A stretch of 64,000 nucleotides of DNA from Botryotinia globosa (taxonomy: Eukaryota; Ascomycota; Leotiomycetes; Helotiales; Sclerotiniaceae), in NCBI GenBank assembly GCA_014898425.1, contig RCSZ01000003.1, positions 1,302,001 to 1,366,000 of the forward strand, written 5' to 3'. The notes below the pieces were generated by a model. It had not been told where the DNA came from. It saw nothing but the letters and a program-made list of their open reading frames with translations, and did no database searches. Position numbers and translations under genes: made by a program. Below are positions 32,401 to 44,909 of this stretch, piece after piece; position 1 is the stretch's first letter; each line of letters opens with the position of its first letter.

Positions 32401-34192
32401 CGATCATTTTATTGCTACTCCTCCTTTCGCAAGGTGCAAATATCGCTACTAGCTTGTGGTTATCATGGTGGACAAGCGATAAATTCGGATACTCCACTGC
32501 TGTGTATATTGGAGTGTATGCTGCGCTTGGTGCTAGTCAGGCTCTGCTGTTGTTCTTCTTTGCTTTGTAAGTTTTTTTTTTTGATCAGTCTTCTTCCTTG
32601 TGAAACGAAGTACTCGCTAACCACCCCAAATCAGAGCCCTCACAATCCTTGGAACAATTGCGAGCAAGGTGATGCTTAGCAAAGCCATTACCAAGGCACT
32701 CCGAGCGCCCATGTCCTTCTTTGACACCACGCCTCTGGGTCGTATCACTAATCGCTTCTCAAGAGATGTTGACGTTATGGACAACAATCTTACTGACGCT
32801 ATACGCATGTTCTTTTTAACCATGGCTATGATTATCTCGGTCTTCGCCTTAATCATTGCTTACTTCCATTATTTTGCTATCGCTTTGGCGCCTCTTGCAC
32901 TTCTCTTCATATTTGCAGCGGGATATTATCGTGCATCGGCACGAGAAATGAAGCGATTCGAATCAGTCTTTCGATCAAGCGTATTTGCCAAATTTAGTGA
33001 AGGACTCTCGGGAACAGCTACTATTCGAGCATATGGACTACAAGATCGATTCATTTCTGATTTGAGAAAGGCCATTGACGAGATGGACTCTGCCTATTTT
33101 CTTACGTTCTCGAACCAGCGATGGTTATCTACTCGTTTGGACATTATCGGAAATTTGCTTGTTTTTGTAACAGGTATCCTAGTCATCACTTCTAGATTTT
33201 CCGTGGGGCCATCTACTGCAGGATTGGTTTTGTCTTATATTCTCTCTATCGTTCAGATGATTCAATTTACCGTTCGCCAACTAGCGGAAGTCGAGAATGG
33301 AATGAATGCCACGGAACGTATCCATTACTACGGTACTTCGTTAGAGGAAGAGGCACCATTACATACAATAGATGTTCGCCCTACATGGCCCGAGAGTGGT
33401 GAGATCGTCTTCAACAATGTCGATATGCGGTATAGAGAGAACCTTCCGTTAGTATTGTCCGGCCTATCAATGCACGTAAAAGGCGGCGAACGAATTGGGG
33501 TGGTTGGTCGTACGGGTGCTGGAAAATCAAGTATCATGTCTACTCTCTTCCGACTCGTTGAGATTTCCGGTGGTTCAATCACTGTTGATGGTGTAGATGT
33601 TAGCAAGATTGGACTCCACGACCTCCGATCTCGCCTTGCTATCATCCCACAAGATCCTACATTATTCAAAGGAACCATCAGAAGTAACCTAGATCCTTTC
33701 GGCCAACACAGTGACTTGGAACTTTGGTCCGCACTACGACAGTCTGACCTTGTAGCCTCAGACTCAAATCTCGAAGACGAAGTCACAGGGCGTATACATC
33801 TCGATTCTGTAGTCGAAGATGAAGGATTGAATTATTCGCTAGGTCAGAGACAATTAATGGCACTTGCACGTGCTCTTGTCCGTGGTTCGCAAATCATTGT
33901 TTGTGACGAAGCTACAAGTTCTGTTGATATGGAAACGGACGAGAAGATTCAAAGAACTATTCAAGAGGGTTTCAGGGGCAAGACACTTTTGTGTATTGCT
34001 CATAGACTAAAGACCATTATCGGATATGATCGCATTTGCGTGATGGATAAGGGCACAATTGCAGAATTGGATGAGCCAGTTAAGCTATGGGAGCAAGGAG
34101 GTATCTTTAGGGCCATGTGTGATAGAAGTGGCATCCGAAGAGAGGATTTCGCAAAGGCGGCAGTTCCTACCGGGATCACGAAAATCGAGTAG
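29427..34192 (+). CDS. ABC transporter, MRP/Yor1 type (ABCC)
   Basis: Four exons (29427-29894, 29948-30591, 30695-32566, 32635-34192) encode 1513 residues, a usual length for this group. Order: disordered acidic N-terminus (1-130), first transmembrane domain, NBD1 with Walker A GGVGSGKSSL (about 690), signature VSGGQKQRMNIARA (about 779) and Walker B LILMDDPLSAVDAH (about 797), second transmembrane domain, NBD2 with Walker A GRTGAGKSSI (about 1285), LGQRQLMALARAL (about 1396) and Walker B IIVCDEATSSVD (about 1415). Both catalytic sites: NBD1 has Asp after Walker B (DDP), NBD2 Glu (DEA), as usual in ABCC proteins. A Lys/Glu-rich insert lies between TMD1 and Walker A of NBD1, and a Gly/Lys linker (KGKKGKKNPKPVGPKSG) splits TMD1. 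Yor1-like pumps export organic anions and drugs at the plasma membrane. The substrate is not predictable. Confidence 0.92.
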
Positions 34193-35255
34193 GGGATTAA
34201 TATGTTGACGAATTCGTGGTTGGTGTATGTATGATGACGAAAAACGGTAATGTTATATGGTATACATGCATTTCATGTGCATTTTCGGGCGTTTGGGAGA
34301 AAGATAAGATGAGCGAGCATTTGAAAGTCTTGGTTTGATGATTAGCTTGATTGCCACTGTCAGAATATCATTGCTAGACGGGGTTTTATAGTGTAGAGAA
34401 CGATAAGATACATAAATCTAATGAGAAAGCAAAGGACGTTTTAAGAACAAGAATACTATACATGTAATTAGCTGTGATTCGTCGTTCAAATTCCGTCACC
34501 CTTCCAGACAATTTCAATCTCCTGGGCTCTTCATTCTTCCAAATATTACCATTTATTACATTCTCCGAGTGGGTGAAGGTGGTAAAGCCTGATCCTGACC
34601 AAGTCTTTTCTCCGCTCAATGTTGCAATCACGACACTATTTACCAAGCACATATAAGCACATATAGATTGCGAATCCTCAAAGACGGAAGCAGCCCGAGT
34701 CTGGAAGGAAGTGGGGTATGAAACTTGACTGGGATTCGTAGCATCAATCCTTCACAAAACCTGGTTCGGATAGTCATGGAATTTCCGGATATGTCGCTGT
34801 ACAGGGTTTAAACGAGGCGAGCGCGTATATGTAATATGTACAAATCAGATGCGGCGGCCTAATCATAGATGATTGTGATTGGTGGGTTGACACAGGGTCT
34901 TTTAATGGGAATTGTTTATGAAGCCGGGGCGTCCCCTTTTTATGGACTCTTGTTTTCGGGTTTTGGATTTTTGCATCTTTTCCTGTGTCGATTTCTATAC
35001 ATGAATGTTGGGATATACAAGAATCTTATGCTCTTCATACTTACTCCTATATTACTTCCGCATCATCCGACCCGCTGTCAAAATTCTTCATCGATATCCA
35101 CTTCATAAACTCACAAGCTCTCGCTAATCTCGGGTATCCACTATCCCCATAACATCACGATTAAATTGCCCCTCCCATTGCATTTATTCCCCTTCCTCAA
35201 CTGTCTTGCCAACCTACACCAACGCTCCCACCTTCCACTCCCACCCCTCGGAGCC
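34193..35255. other. Intergenic region
   Basis: About 1 kb with only short frames. One of them (34869-35108) is hydrophobic but has no splice partner or known motif. Ordinary promoter and terminator DNA assumed. Confidence 0.4.
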
Positions 35256-36099
35256 ATGCCGTGCACGGAATTCGCGCTGCTTCCCCTCACATCCCCGCTT
35301 TCTCCTCGGCTGCTCCCCAAACTCCGCACGTGCAAACATGTGCTCGAGAGAGCGTCGGGATACCCTTGCCATTTCTATCAACAGGTGGAAAATCCTTCGT
35401 ATATGTATATCGTCGGGACGTGGGAAAGTCCGGGACATCATGAGAGGTTCTTGCCTAGTGTGGAGAATTTGGAACTTTTTGATTTGTTGAGGGGGGAGGT
35501 GGTGCTGGGGGTCGGGATTGGAGAGACGGTGGAGGGAAGGGGGATTAGGATGTGGCATTGTGAGTGTGGGTTTTTCTACATTGTTTTACTATTTTGTCTG
35601 TTTGTGTTTTTTGAGGTTTAGGGTTGGGGTTGGGGTTGGGGTTAGGACTCAAGAGTGGATTTTTGCTCAACGTTGGGTTGGGTTCGATTGCTAATTTTAT
35701 GATGCTACAGTGGAAGGCGATGCGCTCAGTTCCCTCCGGACAGGAGTAGATGAAGGAATCGGAGAAGAGGACGCAAAGAAAAAATCGCCCTTCAGTGCGC
35801 CCATCATATCATGTAATAGACATTACATACAATCCCGCAGCAGGGAAGGATTTAGTGCGAAGTTTAACGAGGTAAAACATACGTTAGAAAACGAGGCGAA
35901 AGAGTATGAGATCGAGGGCGGGTGGAGGATAGAAAAGGAGGCGGAGGATAAGGAGGAATGGGTTATGTTTTGTGGGTGGGAGAGTGTGGAGAAACACATG
36001 GCTTTTAGTAAGAAGGAGAGCTTCAAAGAGTGGAGAGGGATTGTGGATTGGGTGGAGGGGTTTGAGGTTAGACATTTGAGAATGATTGAGGGGTTGTGA
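35256..36099 (+). CDS. ABM-like (dimeric alpha-beta barrel) hypothetical protein
   Basis: Two exons, 35256-35559 and 35711-36099, give 230 residues. ATG 35256 is the first in frame after a C-rich leader that also stays open. The first half contains YIVGTWESPGHHERFLPS, and the second half VMFCGWESVEKHMAFSKKESFKEW. These paired W-E-S-x-x-x-H segments are what one sees in proteins with two tandem antibiotic-biosynthesis-monooxygenase-like (ABM/Dabb) ferredoxin folds, which are common and mostly uncharacterised in ascomycetes. No function is assigned. Codon choice is unusual, with purine-rich runs in the coding strand of exon 2. The single intron contains a telomere-like GT-rich tract. Confidence 0.65.
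35615..35646 (+). repeat. Telomere-like GGGGTT/TTAGGG tract in intron
   Basis: Inside the intron of the ABM-like gene: TTTAGGG followed by three GGGGTT-type units and a final GGTTAGG. It resembles degenerate telomeric repeat in the orientation G-rich on the plus strand. Confidence 0.7.
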
Positions 36100-36878
36100 T
36101 TCGGGAGCATGATGATGGAAATGATGGGATTGATATTTGATATGAGAGCAAAACGACTTGGTTTGACTGAGCGGCAGGAAGTATTCGAATGACGACCACT
36201 TTCGATTGTAGGTATTTATGTTTAATGTTGAGATAGCCCTCTGTTTATACCTTATAAACAAAACAACGGGGACTGCTCTTCCTCCCAAGCATTGAAAGTT
36301 AAAACACAAGAATGAATGAAACGCCTTATGCATATATTTGAATGCCCGTATATCTTCCATTCAATATTCAAGACAATTTTAGATCCCCTAAATAATCGAG
36401 CCGTCCCAAAGTTACAAATTCGAGAGGGAAAATCGAAGCGATTCCAGCGCCACGTGATCTTGAAATGTTCTAGTTCACGACAGCTAAGAGAATGAGCGTC
36501 TAGAAATTCAGATGTACAAGAATTTTCTTTGCGAATCTGCAGAGAAAGTGTCAGAGGTGTAATGAAACATTGCATAGCAAATCAGAAAAACGATACTATG
36601 AATTCCCACTGCAAGTCCGAGTCAACGATAAACCACCTATCTAATTAGCTTCATCTCACGAGAAATCTAGCATACAACAATTACAGTACAGTTTGGCATG
36701 ATTTGCTCACATTTGCCTGTTTGACGTCGAGAAACTTCACTCCTGAAATTAGCGTCCACTCTTGAAAATCACGTGGACGTTTCCTGGTTTCGAATTTTCT
36801 GTCGAGGTATTTGCGTCTCCACATTTTGTGAAGCTCAGGAAAATAATATCCATACATATACATGTTACATAGATCAAG
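36100..36878. other. Intergenic region
   Basis: No convincing gene. Between the ABM-like gene and the NAT9 gene, both plus strand; presumably terminator and promoter. Confidence 0.4.
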
Positions 36879-37698
36879 ATGTTGATCAACAAACATACAG
36901 GTAATATATCTCATCCACCTTGGATCCTCTCATCAAGAAACCAACATGTGTCAGCCGTTTCCACGAACAAAATACTTTTGGTACCATATGAAGAATCACA
37001 CGTGATTACATATCATGAGTGGATGAAAGATGAGGTAGGTTTTTGTGTTATGCGTGGATATGCAATACAGGAATCCTCTTTGAAAACTAATACGGTTCTA
37101 GGAAATCCAACTGGCAACCGCCTCTGAGCCCCTGAGTCTCGAGGAAGAATATGATATGCAGAGAAGTTGGAGGACAGATCATGATAAATTGACTTTTATC
37201 ATCTGTTTACCCGAAGAAGGAAATGCATCGCCAGAAATTAGGAAAGGGGTATCAGATGCGCCTGCGAAGATGATAGGGGATGTTAATTTGTTCATCACGG
37301 AAGCGGATGAGGATGAAGAGGGATGTATAGGAGAAATAGAAATTATGATTGCGGAACGCAGTGCAAGAGGTAAGGGATTGGGAAGATCGGCAGTGGTTGT
37401 CTTTCTTGAATATTTAAGGAGCAATCAGGCGAAGATTTTGGAGGAGTATAGAAAGGGTATACAGGGGAAGAATGAGGAGGGGAAAATGAAGTTGCTGCAG
37501 TTGAGGGTCAAGATTGGAGGGAAGAATGTCGCGAGTATTGGACTTTTTGAAAGCGTAGGGTTTGTGAAGGTTGGGGAGGGAGAGAATTATTTTGGTGAGG
37601 TGGAATTGGTGTTCGAAGGGTGGTGTGGGGAGGAAAGGGTGAAGGGCTTGATGGAAAGGTTTGGGGTGGAGGCGTATCAGGAGCGTGGTTATAGGTAG
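36879..37698 (+). CDS. NAT9: N-acetyltransferase 9 (NAT9-like GNAT)
   Basis: Three exons, 36879-36900, 36955-37034 and 37102-37698, give 232 residues. The first exon is only 22 nt (MLINKHT), but the joins recreate the strongly conserved NAT9 start: VSTNKILLVPYEESHV, ITYHEWMKDEEIQLATASEP, LSLEEEYDMQRSWRTD. The GNAT acetyl-CoA site is visible as EIEIMIAERSARGKGLGRSA (R/Q-x-x-G-x-G/A type) around residues 115-135, and the C-terminal NVASIGLFESVGFVKVGE is the usual GNAT beta-bulge region. The animal NAT9 protein has been linked with microtubule stability; the fungal role is unknown. The coding strand is purine-rich. Confidence 0.85.
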
Positions 37699-37949
37699 AT
37701 AATGTAATTTTACATTCAAAAGTCATTAAATGTTTCTGACCTTTCGACGTGCTCCGATGTGGTGCTGCAAATACGAGTATTCGCTTAAGATGCGGGTTGT
37801 GTTTCTACATGTGCCATAAAAACATGCTCCTAAAATGCACCATGGGCCCGTGTCTAAAACTAACATACGCATATCTCACCAAGATTGTATTCCTCATGTC
37901 AATCGCAGTTCCTAGCTCTTCTTTGTCCTCCCGCCTCGTCACATTTTGA

Positions 37950-38640
37950 GAATCTAAGAACCATCCTCCAAAGCCGTTCTGGTCACCCTGATCAACAATT
38001 CCTGCATCACAACTTTCATGCCTGCACGATTTCCGGCCCCATTCTGAAAGGAATTAAAACTGACCTTCGCACGCGCCACATCCTCCGCCGATACAACTTA
38101 TCCCTTACTAGAGGCACCTTTCATTCATCTTTTAGGACGAAATACCCATGAGCGGCAGAAGATCTTTTGTTTGTGCATCATCCACCACCCAGTCACCGCT
38201 ACGTCAAGACCAGCTGGCATGAATCACCCATCGATAAATATGCCATCCGGTGATACTTATCTCGGTAACTGCGAAAGTCCAGTGGCTTACATTTGCAGAG
38301 CCTCATCAATACCTGCGTTGAGACTCGTTCTCTTACGATATCATTTGCTCTCGTGCATGATGACTGATCGGATCTCCTGCACAAGAGGTTCGTACACAGA
38401 TGAAAACCTGAGCACATAAAAACAGACCCCAAATTTAGTGACCGCAGCTATGTTTATTCCAGCAACAACGAGAAGACTTGCTTCAGCTGTAAGTTCATCT
38501 TTTGCGTAGCCAGGCGCACCAGTGTCTATGGTAGTTGAGAGAAGATAGGGTGTCATATATTTTCTGACATGTTTCCCCAGCATTTGAGATTCTCTTCCTC
38601 TTTGTTTTTAGTGTTGCGAGGCTATTCTCGAGGAAGATGA
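37950..38640 (-). pseudogene. Cytochrome P450 relic
   Basis: Minus-strand fragments of a fungal P450 in several frames. The I-helix region reads DTGAPGYAKDELTAEASL then LVVAGINIAAVT where the family has an (A/G)GxDT core; it is followed by VYEPLVQEIRS (about 38341-38583). Next, in shifted frame and with stop codons, come the K-helix IDEALQM (Arg of ExxR replaced by Gln), then PDGIFIDG and PAGLDVAVTGW (about 38190-38340). A remnant after the heme region, GNRAGMKVVMQEL, is at about 37990-38050; the heme Cys position is Arg. No start, many stops. Decay includes probable CGA-to-TGA changes. The N-terminal part (38640-39275) is not recognisable. Confidence 0.6.
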
Positions 38641-39936
38641 GGTAGTCTTTTAATTTCAGTTGTGTCATACAATCAAAAACGGCATCGAGACCGCGGGGCT
38701 GAGTCATGTCTACAGGGCTGGATCGGAGGTTGAACGATCTATCTTAGGTTAGCAATCTTCTGGATGTAGAAATGAACAACATCATGGGTACATAAGCCCT
38801 TTGTATTCGGTGCTAGGGTAGACATTAGTTGTCAAATTCTATGCAGTTTCGTCCACACTAAAAAGTCACAGTCGGCAACTGATCTTTGGCCCTAAGGAAT
38901 CATAAAGACTGTATTGTATATCACAATTTTAGGAGTATATCCTTTACGGGCATAAAAAATGTATATTATGGTTTTTACGATTGTAATTATCAAACTTCTG
39001 TTTGCCCTATTTAGGGCATCGACTTTGTAATAGTAATATGTGATGTGAGACCAATTTGCGCATGCAAGCATGACAGCAGCCGAACCTCCAGCATATGGAT
39101 TTTTCATACAAGCCCTAAGTGGAGGCCCGCGTTCTTGCTAGCCGAACGAATGACAGAAGCAAAATCACTTGGAACTCTACCACACTTTGCCGACTTTAAC
39201 ACCAGATCAACAAGCTCAACTTTTGCAACAGCCCCAGAGAATATATCTGGTGATACCTGTACAACGACTCGATGAGTTTATTCAGGGGCTCATATAATGC
39301 TTGCCAGATTTGAATTGAACTGATTCAGGTGGTAGCACCTAGCTGTTGAAGCCATTATCTTGTATGATTCATCCAGATTTTGTGCCCACGCAAAGGAACT
39401 TCACGTAGTTCAGGCCCTCTCAAGACAAAGTCGACATATTCATGTTGAATATCCCAAGAGAGCTACGCCGAGGCCTCATCACCGGAACTTATACATGACG
39501 AGTTGCAAAAAAAAGAGGAAGAAATGGCCATGGCTTAACTCTAGACCATCCGAGAAGGCATCTCGGTCCAGAGTCCAGAGCGATGGCAGCACATATAAAA
39601 ACACCAGTAGCAAGGAGTCAGAATAACAAGACTACCTAGTTACCTAGGTAGATACCTATAGTTTGCGCGTATTATTCACTGAAGTCGCAGCTACGGAATT
39701 ACTACGTATTAGTGTTTATTTACCAAACACTACCTACAGAAATTTCATAATCAGGAGAGAAAAGAAGCTCATGCTCAAAATATTGCCTTGACATGGCTCA
39801 CCATCACTATCACTACCGCTATAATACCAAAATCTCTTCCCTTTAAAATCCTTTCCCACATTATTTTATATCTCCCTTACGCATCTTACATCTTACGTTT
39901 AATCCCATTCCCTGACTGTGAAAAGTTTGTGTCTTC
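38641..39936. other. Intergenic region, possibly gene remnants
   Basis: Mostly non-coding. A stretch of about 60 codons on the minus strand (39275-39100) is open and protein-like (VVVQVSPDIFSGAVAKVEL, RVPSDFASVIRSASKNAG), but I do not recognise it. It may belong to the decayed P450 neighbourhood. Confidence 0.3.
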
Positions 39937-42900
39937 TTACTCAACAAGGATATTACCAAACGCATCAGAAATTTCTCTCCGTGAAGGTGGCAATTGCATT
40001 TCAGGCTGCGTCGAAATACCAACAGCCAGTCTTTCCTCCATAAGCTTAATTAGAACTGGCGGAACACTTTCATCTGTTGCTCTGATGGTGAGGCGGACCA
40101 TCTGAATGTCCTAATTAGCACGAGAATCTTGAGGGAATGAGGAATACAAACCTGGGTTCCATAATTCGGCTCCAGTCTTAATAAACAACCAAATTTGCCT
40201 CCTTCTCCAGTATGCAACACACTGGCACCAACAAAGTTCTTCTTGTTAGGATCCACGCCATCCAAGATGCCCCATCTAAAACCATCTATGGTCTTCCGAA
40301 CAAATCCATCAGTAAACTCACGACTTCCGCCTTTACCACCCTTGACACCAAAGATGCGTTGAGCTTCACGTGGCGCTCCTCCGATTTGCTTCCATCTTTT
40401 GAAGAAATCATCCGCTGACAATTCTGCTGGGTCCATAAATTTGTGTATGGTAATTGGAAGCTTCAGTGTCAAAGCTTGGAGAGCTCCAGCCAGGTAACTG
40501 ATTCTAATCGTTGGGCTCTTTTCAAACACCTTTTTAGACTCAAACATTATCATTTGTTGACTTTGTGCACCTTGATGAATTGTGCTTTCAGGCAGACCTT
40601 TTACTTCCCATGACAGGTTCTCCTTCTCGCTTTGTTCGAGATCGAGTGTTGTGGTAAAGGAACTAACAGGAGATGGGGCTTTGTTGGAGAAGTATAGGAT
40701 GACGCATGCCATTTGGCCACGATATTCAGATCGCACTCCGATTTGAATTTGCCCATCTTCATAAAGAACTCCCTCCCCTTTGAGAAGAAGCTTGTTGTAT
40801 CCAATCTCCCAATCCGGTGAAAGGTGGGCTGCGCTTGCCAAGTTCGGCGCTTTAAGGGTTTTTGGTTCCGACGGACCTTGATCCATAAGATCCAAGCCAG
40901 CAAGGTCGTTGCTGGAGCCATTGTTGTGTCCATTAGTGCCATTGATCGCCCCGTTGGCTCCGGTGGCAGTGGGCTTTGCTCCATTAGTGCTAAAAGTACG
41001 CTTGAGACCTGGGTTCTTGGCAACCACAAAATCTTTCTCATTAGCATTGGCGTCTTTGCCTCCTACAATCCAAGTTCGCTTATCACTAGTTCCAGCATGC
41101 TTTTGATGTAGCCGTGAAAGTAGTGCTGACTGACGCTCCGGAAAGGGTGGCATTTCGTCGCAGACCGTTCGGAGAAGATCATCAGTTGGTAAGCTTGCCA
41201 ATGCCAAGTATTCGCAAGCTCTCTGCTGGAGCTCCGAGTCCAAGGTGTGACTGTATGCTTGGAATACATACATAAGTCGAGGTTTAATCTCTGGGAAAAG
41301 ATTGACAAATTTAATAAAAGACGATAATATAATGGCTCTTGTACTGGATGAGCAGCCTTGTAATTTTCCCTGTAATGCAAGGTATTGCTCGATTGGGCTA
41401 CAACCTTTGTCCTCTGCAATCAAGTGGCCAAATTCGCCAAGTATGTATCCGCCGATCTTCACGAGTGTCTCGTGACAGTGGTCTGCTTTTACATACTGTA
41501 AAATGTTCTGTGCTGCATATACTTGAAGCTCTTCGTTATTGGTAACGATTTGAATGACCCGGTGCCAAACCTCATCACTCACATGGTCTCCCGCCATTGC
41601 AATGAGTCGCAATGAAATGTCAACATACCACTGAATGTCAGTAGCGTATTTCTCGGTCAAAATGGCAATCTTCAAGACCATTTCCTCTCGGATTGCAAAA
41701 TCCGCATTCTGAAGATATTGCAAGAGCTCGCCAACAATTGGTTGTGCGTTAGTTTGATCACACATGCTGTATAGTAAATCCAAACCTTTCCTTCGTACGC
41801 TGATATCTCTATCCTTCAAGGACCCAATAATAATTGCTTGATGTTGCTTGATAGGATCTAATATATCAGCTCTTGCAGCCAAATGTGTCATGGCTTCCAA
41901 GCCGAGATAGCGAACGTTGGTCTCGCGTGACTGGATGAATTTTCCAAGTCTTGTTGAGATTTGTTTCATCAAATCTACTTCGGTATCAAGATGAATGACA
42001 AGGTTTATGGCCTCGAACAAAACAGCATTCTGGGCATTGTTCTGCTGAACGTTCTTAGGCATATCAGACGCATCATCCAGAATTTTTTGTATGGACTGCC
42101 GAATCAAATTTCTGACATGTGTATCCTCTAACATCGTCAGTATACATGTGGCTGCGGATAATGGAACATACCTGATGCGGGATAATATTGTAACAATCTT
42201 AGAAGTTTCATTTGAAGCCACGGGCAGGGTACCTTATAATAAAGATAGTCCTGGGTAAACTCTTGATCTACGACTATTCTTTTGACTCTTGCTGCAGCTT
42301 TAACATAACATCCTTTGTATTGATCCAGATTGTCTTGAGCAAGAGCCATCACGAGGGAGGTGACCGAGAGAGCAACACCAATATCAACATCGTCCATTAG
42401 AGATATTATTCGTTCCGCCCATTGCGGTTGCACTATGTCGGGATGCTTTCGGTAGAGTCTGAGGAGAGTCAAAGCTGCCTTCTTTTTGACGAATGATTTG
42501 GATGTCCTGCTGTGATATTAGAGACAATCCAGAACTAAGATGGAGCGAGCTTTCTCACGGTGATATCAGGAGCCTATGAACCTCTCCACTCAGCGCCTCT
42601 CCCATTTCCCTGCCACCTACATTAGCAATGGCATGCAATGCCAAGCAGTTATATAATTCATTGTGATCCGTCAAATCTTTCCTGATACTGTTCACGACTA
42701 AATGTATCAATTCGTGCCCTTCGTGGAGAAACAAGGTCATTGCCAGGTATCCAATTTGCTTTTCCGAGTATTTATTGGCAGATATAAGGTTGACCGCTTC
42801 GAGATGGCCGAAATCGACATTCCACCCCAGGATATATATGTATAAGAGCTAGAATTATATCTATTAGAGGCATATCCGTGAAAGGCGGTCGAACGAATTA

Positions 42901-43228
42901 CCTTGCAGACATATTTCTTCTTATGATAGCCACTGAGATTTCCATCTGTTCGTCACAATTAGCTACACCCCTTTGTTCTAGACAAGATTTCGAACCTTTG
43001 AATTTCTGTCTTGAATGAGGAACAATAGTCAGCCTTGCATAAGAAACCTTGGAGCTGCAGAGGAGTAATAACCAACCTTATATTCGCCAGTTCTTTATTG
43101 ATTCTCTTTTCTTCAAGCTCTCTAGCTCTAGCATTTCTAAGATCTGCAATGAACTGCACAAGACCCCGCATATTCGAGTTATTGCTGGAGCTCCCACGGC
43201 CCAGAAAGCTTCCTGCAGAAGACGCCAT
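39937..43228 (-). CDS. APL3: AP-2 complex subunit alpha
   Basis: Seven exons on the minus strand: 43228-43077, 43009-42996, 42945-42902, 42848-42559, 42506-42172, 42127-40152, 40101-39937, giving 991 residues. Every join is in phase and recreates alpha-adaptin: MRGLVQFIADLRNARARELE, ANIRQKFKDGNLSGYHKKKY, VCKLLYIYILGWNVDFGHLE, then the helical trunk, a Gly/Asn linker (about 640-680) and the ear ending in MVRLTIRATDESVPPVLIKL. Exon 2 is only 14 nt and the intron before exon 6 only 44 nt. AP-2 links clathrin to plasma membrane cargo and phosphoinositides; the basic NGYxKKK-type patch near residue 60 (here LSGYHKKKY) is the PIP2-binding site in animal alpha. Shares a divergent promoter with the mitochondrial methyltransferase gene. 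Confidence 0.92.
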
Positions 43229-43802
43229 TGTTGCCGTCTTTATATCGGCCTTCTGAATTGAGTTGTTTGCTCTCGCGGTCGAAGAACAAATCGAGACGAC
43301 GATACAGCGTGCGCCTATAACCAATTGTTAAAGTTCTTTGTCGGTCTCTGATCGTATTTCTTTCCACGGACTCCGGATCGTGTTGGCAAATCACTGGTGC
43401 TTTTCGAAGTGCGCTGTTGGCTGCGGAAACTTAGCCTTGCTCGTGATCCGCCATCCGCAAAATATTATGGCGTGTTCGCCCCTTTTCTTGAAGATATCAA
43501 ACGCAAAGATGTTTGTTGTTGATGAATTCCCTGGTGAGATTGGAATCTAGAGAGGGTTCAATTGTACTGGGTTTCCACTCCGTACGCGCGACATAAGGGA
43601 CGTTGCTAATAACAGGGATTAATTCCTTAGGTAATGTAAGGCTCTCTAGTCTCAAGCTTACCTAGTAGCCTTGCTTGCAAATGATTAATTATCCTCAACG
43701 TCACCATTTATAAACTTTAATATCTGATCCTGTTGACTTGAGTGTCGTCAATGATGTTCTTTTCATTTATATAATTGTCTACAATACATTTCCCTCTCAA
43801 TC
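43229..43802. promoter_or_regulatory. Divergent promoter region
   Basis: 574 bp between the starts of the AP-2 alpha gene (minus) and the NDUFAF5-like gene (plus). No gene inside. Confidence 0.5.
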
Positions 43803-44909
43803 ATGAAGTCTTTAGCTTTACGACCGATTCTTCCAAGGCCTTCGATAGCAAGAAGACTATGTATATCTCGAAATTACGCAGTTCAATCCCCGGGATCACC
43901 TACTTTGCAGGTCTTCGATAGACATACTAAATATTTACAAAAAGAACGTGCAGCTTTAGACAAGGAGAAAAGTAGACAAGTGGATTATCTGAAGGATGAA
44001 GTAGCCATGCGACTTTCAGAAAGGTTATTGGTGAGATTATCCCGTTCAATTGAGATCAAGTAGCTTATAATGTTATAGGATATCAACAGGCACTTTGATC
44101 ATGTCCTAGATCTTGGTGCAAATTCATGTAACATAGCAAGGGCTCTCACTTTACCAGTTCCAGATATTGACCTTTCAAAAACTACATCTCCTCCACTTTC
44201 CTCCCGTATCGCCCGTCTTACAGCTGCAGATTCATCTCGGAACATGTTATACCGCGATGAAGATTTGCCATTCAACAAGGAAATAAACCTCACACGCGAA
44301 GTGCTCGACGATGAGGAAAGGTTACCTTATGAATCTGGAACATTTGATGCAGTGCTGAGCTCTTTGAGCATGCACTGGATCAACGACCTTCCATCACTCC
44401 TTGCGCAAATCAATCACGTATTGAAGCCTGATGCACCATTTATGGCAGCAATGTTTGGTGGCGATACATTATTTGAATTACGAACGTCATTGCAGCTCGC
44501 AGATATGGAACGAAGAGGCGGAGTTTCTCCGCACGTTTCTCCGCTGGCGGATGTAAGAGACATTGGAGGTTTGTTGCAGAAAGCGGGTTTTAAGATGTTA
44601 ACGGTAGATATCGACGACATTATCATTGATTTTCCCGACACGTTTGCCCTAATGCAAGACTTACAACAGATGGGCGAAAGCAATGCTATATTAGGAAGGG
44701 AGGCAGGTGCAATCAAGAAGGATGTGCTTCTTGCAAATGAGGGAATATATCGAGAGTTGCATGGAAACGAGGATGGTACAATACCCGCAACGTTTAGGAT
44801 GATATACATGATTGGCTGGAAGGAAGGACCTAACCAGGCACAACCGTTACCCCGAGGTAGTGGGGAAATCAATATAAAAGATATCCTCGGTGGCGGAGAG
44901 GTCAAATGA
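43803..44909 (+). CDS. Mitochondrial methyltransferase, NDUFAF5-like
   Basis: Two exons, 43803-44030 and 44079-44909, give 352 residues. The N-terminus is rich in Arg/Ser/Leu without acids (a typical mitochondrial presequence, MKSLALRPILPRPSIARRL). QVFDRHTKYLQKERAAL is a family hallmark. The SAM-binding motif I region is VLDLGANSCNIARAL, then ERLPYESGTFDAVLSSLSMH (motif II/III), VLKPDAPFMAAMFGGDTLFE, RGGVSPHVSPLADVRDIGGL and the C-terminal ATFRMIYMIGW. Human NDUFAF5 hydroxylates an arginine of the NDUFS7 subunit during complex I assembly; fungal orthologs should act in the matrix on the same step. The motif I loop is GANSC rather than GxGxG, as seen in fungal family members as far as I recall. 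Confidence 0.88.
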
